Shown: positions 1 through 7,075, numbered from the stretch's first letter. The stretch: 22,554 nucleotides of DNA from JAYVYM01 sp046593925 (GCA_046593925.1 JBKJQN010000098.1:1-22554), one strand, 5' to 3'. The notes: a model not told the origin generated them from the sequence alone. A program made the numbers and translations.

Positions 1-422
1 TGGGCATACAGGCCATCAAGGGCGTCGAGGTCGGCGACGGCTTCCTGTCCGCACGGCTGCGCGGCAGTCAGGTGATGGACGAGATCGTCCGCGGTGAAGG
101 CGGTCTCACCCGGAGCAAGGGGACGCTCGGAGGCACGGAAGGCGGCATGTCCAGCGGCGAGGTGCTCCGCGTGCGGGCCGCGATGAAGCCGATCAGCACC
201 ATCCCGCGGGCGCTGCGCACGATCGACACCGCGACCGGCGAGGCGACCACGGCACACAACCAGCGCAGCGACGTCTGCGCGGTGCCTGCCGCGGGCGTGG
301 TCGCCGAGGCGATGGTCGCGCTGGTGCTCGCCGACGCGGCGCTGGAGAAGTTCGGCGGCGACTCGGTCGAGGAGACCCGGCGCAACTGCGAGGGCTACCT
401 CAAGGGCCTCACGATCCGGTGA
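1..422 (+). CDS. aroC: Chorismate synthase, C-terminal part (5' end outside window)
   Basis: Chorismate synthase makes chorismate from 5-enolpyruvylshikimate 3-phosphate with reduced FMN, the last common step of aromatic amino acid synthesis. The frame is already open at the left edge (first full codon at base 3) and reads GIQAIKGVEVGDGF, a typical AroC segment. The C-terminal core follows: GGTEGGMSSGE, the MKPISTIP segment and the RSDVCAVPAAGVVAEAMVA helix. About 139 residues are present. The TGA stop (420-422) overlaps the GTG of aroK in a GTGA arrangement, so the two are probably translationally coupled. Identification is secure; the start lies outside the window. Confidence 0.96.
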   Translation, partial: GIQAIKGVEVGDGFLSARLRGSQVMDEIVRGEGGLTRSKGTLGGTEGGMSSGEVLRVRAAMKPISTIPRALRTIDTATGEATTAHNQRSDVCAVPAAGVVAEAMVALVLADAALEKFGGDSVEETRRNCEGYLKGLTIR

Positions 423-922
423 GCCGGCCACGCTGCGTCCTGGTCGGGCCGCCCGGTGCGGGCAAGACGACCGTCGGCCGGCTGGTGGCAGAGCGGCTCG
501 GGGTCGATTTTCGCGACACCGACGCCGACGTCGAGGTCGCCGCGGGCAAGGAGATCGCCGACATCTTCTACGCCGACGGCGAGGAGCACTTCCGGGCGCT
601 GGAGCGTGCCGCCGTCGCGGCGGCGCTGCAAGGTCACAGCGGCGTCCTGGCACTGGGTGGCGGCGCGGTGCTCGCCGCGCCCACCCGGGCGCTGCTGAGC
701 GGGCACCAGGTCGTGCTGCTCGAGGTCGGGCTGTCGGCCGCCGCCGACCGGGTCGGGCTCAACCGCACCCGGCCGGTGCTCGCCCTCAACCCGCGGGCGC
801 AGCTGCGCACGCTGCTCGCCGAGCGACTGCCGCTCTACCGCGAGGTGGCGGTGCACACCGTGCCGACGGACGGCCGGAGGCCCGCCGCGGTCGCCGACGA
901 CGTCCTCACCGCGCTGCGCTGA
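419..922 (+). CDS. aroK: Shikimate kinase
   Basis: Phosphorylates shikimate to shikimate 3-phosphate with ATP in the cytoplasm. The 167-residue product has the usual length. A P-loop GPPGAGKTT lies at residues 10-18, followed by the substrate-binding DTD motif (FRDTDAD), the GGGAV motif that contacts shikimate, and an NRTRPVL segment in the LID region. The GTG start overlaps the aroC stop by 4 bp. In most actinobacteria aroB would follow directly. Here the 3' end instead runs 17 bp into the convergent amidase gene, which marks the left edge of inserted accessory DNA. Confidence 0.95.
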   Translation: MSRPRCVLVGPPGAGKTTVGRLVAERLGVDFRDTDADVEVAAGKEIADIFYADGEEHFRALERAAVAAALQGHSGVLALGGGAVLAAPTRALLSGHQVVLLEVGLSAAADRVGLNRTRPVLALNPRAQLRTLLAERLPLYREVAVHTVPTDGRRPAAVADDVLTALR

Positions 923-2333
923 GCGCGGCGATGTCCGGGCGGCGGTCACCGGCCCGGAAGACCTGCTCCAGCGCGTGCGAGAGCTGCAGCACGCCGAGGT
1001 CGTCGCCGGGCCGGCCGATCACCTGCAGCCCGACCGGCAGGCCGCCCGTCGTGAAGCCGCACGGCACGGACGCGGCAGGCACCCGCAGCACGCTGATGAC
1101 ATACGCCGACCGCATCCAGCCCAGGTAGTCGGCCATCGGCTCGCCGCCGACCTCCGGCGGCCACGACACATCCGCGTCGAACGGCAGCACCTGGCTGACC
1201 GGCATCACCAGGAATTCCTGTTCGGCGAAGAACTCAGCGGCGTCGACCAGCAGCGCGCTGCGACGCTGCTGCGCCCGGGCCAGCTGCTCCGCGGTGACCG
1301 TCCTGCCGTACGCGACATTGCCCTGCAGCACCTCGGCGACAACGTCGCCACCGCGCTCCACCAGGTCGCCGACGGTGGTGGCGAGGTGCCAGCCGCGCAG
1401 CACCCGGAACACCTCGTCGGCGCCGCGTACGTCGGGCTCGCCCGCAGTGAGCACGACCCCCAGCGACTCGACGCCGGGCCGGGCGGCGTCGAACGCCCCG
1501 AGCACCGCGGCGTCGAACGGCAGACCGAGCGGGCCGCCCCACGCCACCCGCACGCCGGTGAAGTCCCGGTCGAGCGGGGCCAGGAACACCGCCGGGTCCT
1601 CGCGCAGCGTCAGCGGGTCGGCCGGATGCGCGCCCGCGGTCGCCCCGAGCAGCAGCGCGGCGTCGGCGGCGCAGCGCCCCATCGGGCCGACCACCGACAG
1701 GTCGAACCAGGCATCGGTGGCCGGCAGGTTCGGCACCCGCCCGGGGGTCGGCCGCAGCCCGAACACGTTGCAGAAGCTCGCCGGGTTGCGCAGCGAACCG
1801 CCCATGTCGCTGCCGTCGGCGAGCGCGGCCATCCCGGTCGCGAGCGCGACGGCCGCGCCCCCGCTGCTGCCGCCGGGGGTGAGCGCCGGGTCGTAGGGGT
1901 TGCGGGTCGGGCCGAACAGCGCGTTCGTGGTCTGCGACCCGGCGCCGAGCTCCGGCACGTTGGTCTTGCCGATCCGTACGCCACCGGCGGCCCGCACCCG
2001 CGCGGCGAGCGCCGCGTCCTCGGTCGGCACCACGCCGGCGAGCAGCGTCGAGCCCCAGGTCGTACGCAGCCCCGCGGTCGGCAGCAGGTCCTTGTGGGCG
2101 ACCGGCAGGCCGTGCAGCGGGCCGGCCGGGCCGCTGCGCACCAGCTGCTCGTCGAGTGCAGCGGCCCGAACCCGGGCGCGGTCGTCGTCACGCGTGACCA
2201 CCGCGTTGAGCAGCGGGTCGACGGCGTCGCAGCGGGCCAGGCATGCCTCGAGCAGCTCGCGGGCCGACAACTCCCGTGCGCGCAGCCTGCGAGCGAGCTC
2301 GACGGCGGGCAGCAGGCAGATGTCCTCGGTCAC
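906..2333 (-). CDS. Amidase signature family hydrolase
   Basis: A 475-residue member of the amidase signature family (Ser-cisSer-Lys hydrolases that split carboxamides). The triad is visible: Lys81 in LPVAHKDLL, the cis-Ser at about 156 in PGGSSGG, and the nucleophilic Ser at about 180 in DGSDMGGSLRNPA, followed by FGLRPTPGRVP. GTG at 2333 gives the normal N-terminus (TEDICLLPAVELARRLRARE); the frame stays open further upstream but shows no family features there. No signal peptide is seen, so it is probably cytoplasmic. It converges with aroK and diverges from a MatB-like synthetase 39 bp away. The substrate cannot be read from sequence. The family includes malonamidases, indole-acetamide hydrolases and GatA; GatA itself is unlikely because there is no gatB or gatC nearby. 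Confidence 0.88.
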   Translation of the reverse strand: MTEDICLLPAVELARRLRARELSARELLEACLARCDAVDPLLNAVVTRDDDRARVRAAALDEQLVRSGPAGPLHGLPVAHKDLLPTAGLRTTWGSTLLAGVVPTEDAALAARVRAAGGVRIGKTNVPELGAGSQTTNALFGPTRNPYDPALTPGGSSGGAAVALATGMAALADGSDMGGSLRNPASFCNVFGLRPTPGRVPNLPATDAWFDLSVVGPMGRCAADAALLLGATAGAHPADPLTLREDPAVFLAPLDRDFTGVRVAWGGPLGLPFDAAVLGAFDAARPGVESLGVVLTAGEPDVRGADEVFRVLRGWHLATTVGDLVERGGDVVAEVLQGNVAYGRTVTAEQLARAQQRRSALLVDAAEFFAEQEFLVMPVSQVLPFDADVSWPPEVGGEPMADYLGWMRSAYVISVLRVPAASVPCGFTTGGLPVGLQVIGRPGDDLGVLQLSHALEQVFRAGDRRPDIAALSAAR

Positions 2334-2340
2334 GCCGCCG

Positions 2341-2346
2341 AGCGTA
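2341..2346 (-). promoter_or_regulatory. Candidate -10 box for leaderless amidase transcript
   Basis: On the minus strand TACGCT (plus bases 2341-2346) is followed by 7 nt and then the GTG start at 2333. The TANNNT-N7-start layout is the usual signature of leaderless mRNAs in actinobacteria. No Shine-Dalgarno sequence is obvious. The matching -35 position would fall on the -10 box of the divergent synthetase gene. Based on spacing only. Confidence 0.45.
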
Positions 2347-2360
2347 CGTACGGCGCGTCG

Positions 2361-2366
2361 TACCGT
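2361..2366 (+). promoter_or_regulatory. Candidate -10 box for leaderless synthetase transcript
   Basis: TACCGT is followed by 6 nt and then the ATG at 2373, so transcription would start at or next to the start codon. The expected -35 position (about 2338-2343) overlaps the -10 box of the divergent amidase. An imperfect 16-bp palindrome (2348-2363, 14 of 16 positions symmetric) lies between the two -10 boxes and could be an operator. Spacing and lack of a Shine-Dalgarno sequence are the only evidence. Confidence 0.45.
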
Positions 2367-2372
2367 GCCTCC

Positions 2373-3839
2373 ATGCCGCCCGCCTGGTCTGCGCACCTGA
2401 CCGCCGGCAGCGGGGCGCTCGACCTGCTCGCCGACCGGAGCCTGCCGGGCAGCTGGACGCGCCGCTGGGCCGCCGACCCCGACCGCCCGGTGCTGTGGGA
2501 GGACGGCTCCGGCTGGACCAGCGCCGCGCAGCTGGAGGAGCGCACCCGCACCGTCGCCGGCCGGTACGCCCTGGCCGGGCTGCGCCGCGGGGACCGGCTG
2601 GTGCTGTCGGCCGCGCCCTCGGTCGACCTCGTCGTCGCGCACGTCGCAGCGCTGCGCCTCGGGCTGGTCGTCGTACCGGTCAACGGGGCGTACGGCGAGC
2701 GCGAGGTGACCGGCATCGTCGCCGACTGCCGGCCGTCGGCGGCGGTGGTCGACGACGCCTCGCGCGCGGCCTGGATGGAGGCTGCCGCGGGGCCGATCGT
2801 CGTGACCGGGCCGGGCGTCGAGCTCCCGGACGGGCCGGACGCGGTGCTGGACGACCTCGGACCGGACGACCCCGGCCTGCTCGTCTACACGTCCGGGACG
2901 ACCGGGCCGCCGAAGGGCGCGCTGCTCAGCCACGGCAACCTGCTCGCGAGCGCGGAGGCCGTCCGGCTCGCCTGGCGGTGGACCCCCGACGACCGGTTGG
3001 TGCTGGCACTGCCGCTGTTCCACGTCCACGGCCTGGGCGTCGGGCTGCACGGCACGCTCACCGCTGGTGCGTCACTGGTCCTGCGGCCGCGCTTCGACGC
3101 CGCCGACGTTCTTTCCAGCGCGGCCCGGCACGCGGCGACGCTCTGGTTCGGCGTACCGACGATGTACGCCCGGCTCGCCGAGACCGACCGGCTCGGCGAG
3201 CTGGCCCGCCTGCGGCTGTGCGTCTCGGGCAGTGCGCCGCTGCCGGTCGAGCTGTTCGCCGCCGTGGCCGCCCGCGGGGGGCAGCGGATCGTCGAGCGCT
3301 ACGGCATGACCGAGACGCTGATGAACGCCTCGAACCCGTACGACGGCGAGCGCCGCCCGGGCACCGTCGGCCTGCCGCTGCCCGGCGTGGAGATCCGGCT
3401 CGCCGAGGGCACCGACGAGGTGCTGCTGCGCGGGCCGAACGTGCTGCGCTCCTACTGGGGGCGGCCGGCCTTCCCGGAGCAGGGCTGGTTCGCGAGCGGC
3501 GACGTCGGGCGCTTCGACGACGGCTACCTGAGCATCGTGGGGCGGCTCAAGGAGCTCATCATCAGCGGCGGGTACAACGTCTACCCGCGCGAGGTCGAGG
3601 ACGTCCTGCGCGCCCACCCAGGCGTCCTCGACGTGGCCGTCGTCGGGCTGCCCGACGACGTCTGGGGCGAGCAGGTCACGGCGTTCGTGGAGGGAACCGG
3701 CGTCGACGAGGCGGCGCTGCTGGCGCTCGCGGGCAAGCAGCTCGCGCCGTACAAGCGGCCGAGGCGCATCGTCTTCGTGGATGCGCTGCCGCGCAACGCA
3801 CTCGGCAAGGTCACCAAGCAGGCACTGCGCGATCGGTGA
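2373..3839 (+). CDS. Acyl-CoA synthetase, malonyl-CoA synthetase (MatB)-like
   Basis: A 488-residue adenylate-forming enzyme of the AMP-binding family, which activates a carboxylate with ATP and transfers it to CoA. Motifs in order: P-loop YTSGTTGPPKG (172-182), LPLFHVHGLG (about 213-222), FGVPTMY (259-265), VSGSAPLP (284-291), ERYGMTETLMN (308-318), the hinge region GRLKELIISGG (390-400), and the C-terminal catalytic Lys479 in RNALGKV. LFHVHGL, FGVPTMY, RYGMTETLMN and the following NPYDGERRPGTVGLPLPGVE resemble malonyl/methylmalonyl-CoA synthetase MatB as I remember it, so malonate or a small dicarboxylate is a reasonable guess. ATG 2373 fits the usual N-terminal length. It diverges from an amidase and precedes a degraded permease. 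Another short-chain acyl-CoA synthetase is possible. Confidence 0.85.
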   Translation: MPPAWSAHLTAGSGALDLLADRSLPGSWTRRWAADPDRPVLWEDGSGWTSAAQLEERTRTVAGRYALAGLRRGDRLVLSAAPSVDLVVAHVAALRLGLVVVPVNGAYGEREVTGIVADCRPSAAVVDDASRAAWMEAAAGPIVVTGPGVELPDGPDAVLDDLGPDDPGLLVYTSGTTGPPKGALLSHGNLLASAEAVRLAWRWTPDDRLVLALPLFHVHGLGVGLHGTLTAGASLVLRPRFDAADVLSSAARHAATLWFGVPTMYARLAETDRLGELARLRLCVSGSAPLPVELFAAVAARGGQRIVERYGMTETLMNASNPYDGERRPGTVGLPLPGVEIRLAEGTDEVLLRGPNVLRSYWGRPAFPEQGWFASGDVGRFDDGYLSIVGRLKELIISGGYNVYPREVEDVLRAHPGVLDVAVVGLPDDVWGEQVTAFVEGTGVDEAALLALAGKQLAPYKRPRRIVFVDALPRNALGKVTKQALRDR

Positions 3840-4290
3840 CCTCGTCGGGCGTGTCGTGCCCGTCCTGCTGTTCCTGGTCGAGGCGACCGTGCTGGCCGGT
3901 CTGGTCGGCGCCGTCGGGGTGTTCGACGGTGCCGCGGTAGGTGCCGCGCGCCTCGCCGGTGGCCAACCTGACCAACCTGCTGGCGGCGCCGCGGCTGGGC
4001 GGCAGCGACGGGCTTCGCCGCCCGTGCCCTGCCGGCCTGGCCGGTGTGCGTGGCCACCGCCCTGGTCGTCCTCGCGGTCACCTCGCGGCGCGAGCTGAGC
4101 GGCCGGTACGCGGTGCCGTCGTCGGTCCCGCCGGACGACGCCGTGCTGTTCGGCGCCGCCGTCGGCGCGGTCGTGGTCTCCGCCGGGCTGCTGCTGGCGG
4201 GCTGCCGGCCTGGTGCTGGTGCCCGCCGTGCTGCTGCTGACCGCACCCCTGCTGACCGCACCCCTGCTCCGACCCGCACCCCTCGCGGCC
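3840..4290 (+). pseudogene. Decayed ArsB/SLC13-type (ion transporter superfamily) permease
   Basis: No intact gene spans this stretch, but permease-like fragments appear on the plus strand in successive frames. About 3850-3940 encodes a hydrophobic segment, VPVLLFLVEATVLAGLVGA then VGVFDGAAV. After a shift, about 3950-4010 reads SPVANLTNLLAAPRLGGSD, which resembles the SNLTNLLA signature of arsenical pump/SLC13 permeases. After a second shift, 4011-4200 reads GFAARALPAWPVCVATALVV, then SRRELSGRYAVP and another hydrophobic helix. After a third, 4213-4290 reads VLVPAVLLLTAPLLTAPLL. The segment between the first two pieces, where the central helices should be, is missing. Shifts plus internal deletion point to a remnant. 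It directly follows the MatB-like gene, so it may once have been its transporter (inference). Confidence 0.55.
4234..4263 (+). repeat. Tandem 15-bp duplication in permease remnant
   Basis: The 15-mer CTGCTGACCGCACCC occurs twice head to tail (4234-4248 and 4249-4263), followed by a partial, diverged third copy. It looks like a local slippage duplication in decaying DNA. Confidence 0.7.
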
Positions 4291-4309
4291 CGGTCCACGG
4301 CTCGGGTGC

Positions 4310-4393
4310 GACAAAAGCCTTGCACCTTGCTTCATCATCCGAGCGCCCACGCTCACCCGCGGGGACGATGTCTCGAGGTGCAAGGTGTTTGTC
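4310..4393. repeat. Long-armed inverted repeat upstream of aroB
   Basis: Left arm 4310-4327 and right arm 4376-4393 are reverse complements at 16 of 18 positions, with CCTTGCACCT / AGGTGCAAGG perfect. A 48-bp spacer separates them and carries a shorter nested pairing (CATC near 4333 with GATG near 4367). The arms are clearly less GC-rich than their surroundings. This could be a cruciform or transcript hairpin, a bipartite regulator site, or the terminal repeats of a very small non-autonomous element. No target-site duplication is visible at the edges. Function unknown. Confidence 0.6.
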
Positions 4394-4423
4394 CCGCTGA
4401 GCCGCGAGAGCTGCCCCGCCGCC

Positions 4424-4440
4424 GCGCCCGCCGCGGGCGC
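4424..4440 (+). repeat. GC-rich perfect hairpin between permease remnant and aroB
   Basis: GCGCCCG (4424-4430) and CGGGCGC (4434-4440) form a perfect 7-bp stem around a CCG loop, ending 6 bp before the proposed aroB -10 box. It has no T-run, so it is at best a GC-only terminator for readthrough from upstream; it could also be chance in GC-rich DNA. Confidence 0.35.
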
Positions 4441-4446
4441 GGCCAC

Positions 4447-4452
4447 TAGGGT
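4447..4452 (+). promoter_or_regulatory. Candidate -10 box for leaderless aroB transcript
   Basis: TAGGGT is followed by exactly 7 nt and the aroB ATG (4460), the actinobacterial leaderless arrangement. aroB would need its own promoter because the accessory insert separates it from aroCK. No clear -35 element is seen. Confidence 0.5.
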
Positions 4453-4459
4453 CGGCCGC

Positions 4460-5560
4460 ATGCGCTCGCCGACCAGGATCACCGTCGCGGGGGAGCGGCC
4501 GTACGACGTGGTCGTGGGGGAGGGCCTGCTCGGCGAGCTCGCCCCCGCGCTGGCCGGCGCGCAGCGGGTCGCGATCGTGCACCCGGCCGCGCTGCTCGTG
4601 ACTGCCGAGGCGGTGCGCGAGGACCTGCTGGCGCAGGGCTTCGAAGCGATCGCGATCGAGGTGCCGGACGGCGAGGCGAGCAAGGACGTCAAGGTCGCTG
4701 CCTACCTGTGGGACGTCCTCGGCCAGGTCGGCTTCACCCGTAGCGACGCCGTCGTCGCGGTCGGCGGCGGAGCCACGACCGACCTCGCGGGCTTCGTCGC
4801 AGCGACCTGGCTGCGAGGGGTGCGTGTCGTGCACCTGCCGACGACGCTGCTCGCGATGGTGGACGCCGCGGTCGGCGGCAAGACCGGCGTCAACACCTCT
4901 GCGGGCAAGAACCTGGTCGGGGTGTTCCACCCGCCGGCCGCCGTCCTGTGCGATCTGACCGCGCTGTCCACCGTCCCCCGGCACGACTACGTCGCCGGGC
5001 TGGCCGAGGTCGTCAAGGTCGGCTTCACGCACGACCCGCATATCTTGGAGCTGGTCGAGGCCGACCCGGCGGGAGCGCAGCGCCCGGACGGCCCGCACAC
5101 CCGCGAGCTCATCGAGCGGGCCGTCGCCGTCAAGGCGCGGGTCGTGGGTGACGACCTCACCGAGCAGGGCGGCCGGGAGCAGCTCAACTACGGCCACACG
5201 CTCGGGCACGCGATCGAGAAGGTCGAGGAGTACCGCTGGCGGCACGGCGCGGCGGTCTCCGTCGGGCTGGTCTTCGCCGCGGAGCTCGGCCGGCTCGCCG
5301 GGCGGCTCGACGACGCGACCGCGGACCGGCATCGCGCCGTACTGACCGCGGTCGGGCTGCCCACCTCCTACGCCGGCGAGTGGTCCCGGCTGCACGCCGC
5401 GATGCGGATCGACAAGAAGGCGCGGGGCAGCAGGCTGCGGTTCGTCGTGCTGGACGGACTCGCGAAGGCCCGGATGCTGGAGGATCCCGATCCGTCGCTG
5501 CTCGTCGCGGCGTACGAGGAGGTCCGCCGCGACCGCGACCCTGGCCTGGTGCACCTGTGA
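4460..5560 (+). CDS. aroB: 3-dehydroquinate synthase
   Basis: Converts DAHP to 3-dehydroquinate, step two of the shikimate pathway, using NAD+ and a divalent metal. The product is 366 residues, the normal length. Visible motifs: nucleotide-binding GGGATTDLAGF (102-112), MVDAAVGGKTGVN (133-145), GKNLVGVFHPP (149-159), and metal ligands Glu183 (GLAEVVK), His246 (NYGHTLGHA) and His262 (RHGAAVS). The frame is open upstream to a GTG at 4385, but ATG 4460 gives the family N-terminus and has a TANNNT box 7 nt ahead, so it is preferred. The TGA stop overlaps the aroQ start by 4 bp. Confidence 0.96.
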   Translation: MRSPTRITVAGERPYDVVVGEGLLGELAPALAGAQRVAIVHPAALLVTAEAVREDLLAQGFEAIAIEVPDGEASKDVKVAAYLWDVLGQVGFTRSDAVVAVGGGATTDLAGFVAATWLRGVRVVHLPTTLLAMVDAAVGGKTGVNTSAGKNLVGVFHPPAAVLCDLTALSTVPRHDYVAGLAEVVKVGFTHDPHILELVEADPAGAQRPDGPHTRELIERAVAVKARVVGDDLTEQGGREQLNYGHTLGHAIEKVEEYRWRHGAAVSVGLVFAAELGRLAGRLDDATADRHRAVLTAVGLPTSYAGEWSRLHAAMRIDKKARGSRLRFVVLDGLAKARMLEDPDPSLLVAAYEEVRRDRDPGLVHL

Positions 5561-5967
5561 GGATCTTGGTGCTGAACGGCCCCAACCTCGGCCGGCTCGG
5601 CAGCCGCGAGCCCGAGGTCTACGGCACCGCGACGTACGCAGAGCTCGTCGCGGTCTGCCTGGCGGTCGAGCCCGAGGCCGACGTACGGCAGACCGACGAC
5701 GAGGCGACGATGCTCGGCTGGCTGCACGAGGCCGCCGACGCGCGGACCCCGGTCGTGATCAACCCGGGCGCGTGGTCCCACTACTCGTACGCGCTGCGGG
5801 ATGCTGTCAGCCAGGTCGCGAGCGTCGTCGAGGTGCACCTGAGCCAGACGGCGGCCCGCGAACAGTTCCGACACCACAGCGTGATCAGCCCGGTTGTCCG
5901 CGGCACGGTCACCGGTCTCGGGGTCGAGGGCTACCGCGCGGCGCTGCGCTACCTGGCGGTGTCCTGA
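5557..5967 (+). CDS. aroQ: Type II 3-dehydroquinate dehydratase
   Basis: Dehydrates 3-dehydroquinate to 3-dehydroshikimate; type II enzymes are small dodecameric flavodoxin-like proteins. The 136-residue product starts with LVLNGPNLGRLGSREPEVYG, with the lid Arg and catalytic Tyr. INPGAWSHYSYALRDA carries the Asn and His of the active site, and VEVHLSQTAAREQFRHHS carries the second His and the Arg. The GTG start overlaps the aroB stop in GTGA. Two usually conserved spots differ from what I expect: HLSN is HLSQ, and the NxEG-like motif reads DDEA. The core catalytic residues are present, so it is probably active. The pepQ-type peptidase gene often found between aroQ and efp is absent. Confidence 0.93.
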   Translation: MRILVLNGPNLGRLGSREPEVYGTATYAELVAVCLAVEPEADVRQTDDEATMLGWLHEAADARTPVVINPGAWSHYSYALRDAVSQVASVVEVHLSQTAAREQFRHHSVISPVVRGTVTGLGVEGYRAALRYLAVS

Positions 5968-5986
5968 GGGCGCTGCGGCCCGCCGG

Positions 5987-5992
5987 TAGGCT
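5987..5992 (+). promoter_or_regulatory. Candidate -10 box for leaderless efp transcript
   Basis: TAGGCT is followed by 8 nt and then the efp ATG at 6001, and no Shine-Dalgarno sequence precedes that ATG. This suggests that efp-nusB has its own leaderless promoter in the 33-bp gap after aroQ. The -35 region is not recognisable. Confidence 0.45.
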
Positions 5993-6000
5993 GCCGGACC

Positions 6001-6567
6001 ATGGCCTCCACGAACGAGCTGAAGAACGGCATGGTGCTCCGGCTGGATAACGGGCTGTGGGCTGTCAACGAGTTCCAGCACGTCAAGCCCGGCAAGGGCG
6101 GCGCGTTCGTGCGGACGACGCTGAAGAACGTCGTCACCGGCAAGGTCGTCGACAAGACCTTCAACGCCGGCACCAAGGTCGACGTGGCGACCGTCGACAA
6201 GCGCGACATGACCTACCTGTACCGCGAGGGCACCGACTTCGTGTTCATGGACAAGAGCACGTTCGACCAGCTCTACGTCCCCGAGCAGACCGTCGGCACG
6301 GCTGCCGGCTACATGCTCGAGAACACCGACGCGATGATCGCGGTGCACGAGGACGAGGCGCTGTACGTGGAGCTGCCCGCCTCGGTCGAGCTGCTCGTAC
6401 AGCACACCGATCCGGGCCTGCAGGGGGACCGGTCGACCGGCGGCACGAAGCCGGCGGTGCTCGAGACCGGTGCCGAGATCCAGGTCCCGCTGTTCCTCAC
6501 CACCGGCGAGAAGATCAAGGTGGACACCCGCGACGGGCGTTACCTCGGTCGCATCAACGACAAGTAG
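6001..6567 (+). CDS. efp: Translation elongation factor P
   Basis: EF-P binds stalled ribosomes between the P and E sites and promotes peptide bond formation at polyproline stretches. At 188 residues it has the standard three-domain length. The N-terminal KOW-like domain carries the loop HVKPGKGGAF, with Lys32 at the tip that points to the peptidyl-transferase centre. The OB domains follow, ending in GEKIKVDTRDGRYLGRIND. No EF-P modification enzyme gene is seen in the window. nusB starts 29 bp downstream, so the two probably form one transcript. Confidence 0.97.
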   Translation: MASTNELKNGMVLRLDNGLWAVNEFQHVKPGKGGAFVRTTLKNVVTGKVVDKTFNAGTKVDVATVDKRDMTYLYREGTDFVFMDKSTFDQLYVPEQTVGTAAGYMLENTDAMIAVHEDEALYVELPASVELLVQHTDPGLQGDRSTGGTKPAVLETGAEIQVPLFLTTGEKIKVDTRDGRYLGRINDK

Positions 6568-6596
6568 GCGACGCCGCAGATGGTCCGGACCGCGTA

Positions 6597-7007
6597 GTGG
6601 GAGCTCGCAGCAAGGCGCGCAAACGCGCCCTGGACGTGCTGTACGAAGCCGGCCAGCGCGACCAGGAGCCGTTGACGACGCTGCGCGCGCGGCTGGTGCT
6701 TGCCGACCCGCCCGTCCCGGAGTACGCCGTCGTCCTCGTCGAGGGGGTCGTCGCGCACCTGGAGCGCATCGACGAGCTGCTGTCGACCTACGCCGAGGAG
6801 TGGACGCTGGGCCGGATGCCGCCGGTCGACCTCGCGGTCCTGCGGATCGGCGTGTACGAGCTGCTGTGGTGCGACGACGTCCCCGACGAGGTCGTGCTGG
6901 CCGAGGCCGTCGCGCTCGCGGCGAGCCTGTCGACCGATGAGAGCCCACGCTTCGTCAACGGGCTGCTCGCCAGGCTGCACTCGCTCAAGCCCAGCCTGTC
7001 GGTGTAG
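6597..7007 (+). CDS. nusB: Transcription antitermination factor NusB
   Basis: NusB pairs with NusE (ribosomal S10) on boxA RNA in antitermination, mainly of rRNA operons. The 136-residue all-helical protein begins GARSKARKRALDVLYEAGQR, the family's Arg-rich first helix. It continues with WTLGRMPPVDLAVLRIGVYEL and ends in STDESPRFVNGLLARLHS, the C-terminal signature. GTG 6597 is chosen because an in-frame TAG lies immediately upstream. The ribosome binding site is weak, consistent with coupling to efp 29 bp earlier. It is the last gene before convergent bldD. Confidence 0.95.
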   Translation: MGARSKARKRALDVLYEAGQRDQEPLTTLRARLVLADPPVPEYAVVLVEGVVAHLERIDELLSTYAEEWTLGRMPPVDLAVLRIGVYELLWCDDVPDEVVLAEAVALAASLSTDESPRFVNGLLARLHSLKPSLSV

Positions 7008-7075
7008 GCCCCCGCCGCTCGGTCCAGGCCCCCGGACATCGTGTGCAGCCTCACCGGATCAAGCACACAGACCGC

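Noticed and set aside
975..2372. Long plus-strand open frame upstream of the synthetase, opposite the amidase
   Set aside because: It is the GC-rich antisense frame of the amidase, with low-complexity Arg/Ala/Gly composition and no family motif; the minus-strand frame carries the full catalytic triad.
2334..3050. N-terminal extension of the amidase frame to 3050
   Set aside because: It runs antisense through the synthetase, reads as an Arg/Gly/Pro-rich shadow, and the family N-terminus begins at GTG 2333.
4385..4459. Earlier GTG start for aroB at 4385
   Set aside because: Adds 25 residues rich in Ala/Arg/Pro with no family match, lies over a hairpin and the -10 box; ATG 4460 gives the normal N-terminus.
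3581..5554. Very long minus-strand frame across aroB and the region before it
   Set aside because: Shadow of aroB and the synthetase; composition is Arg/His/Asp/Gly-rich with no recognisable domain.
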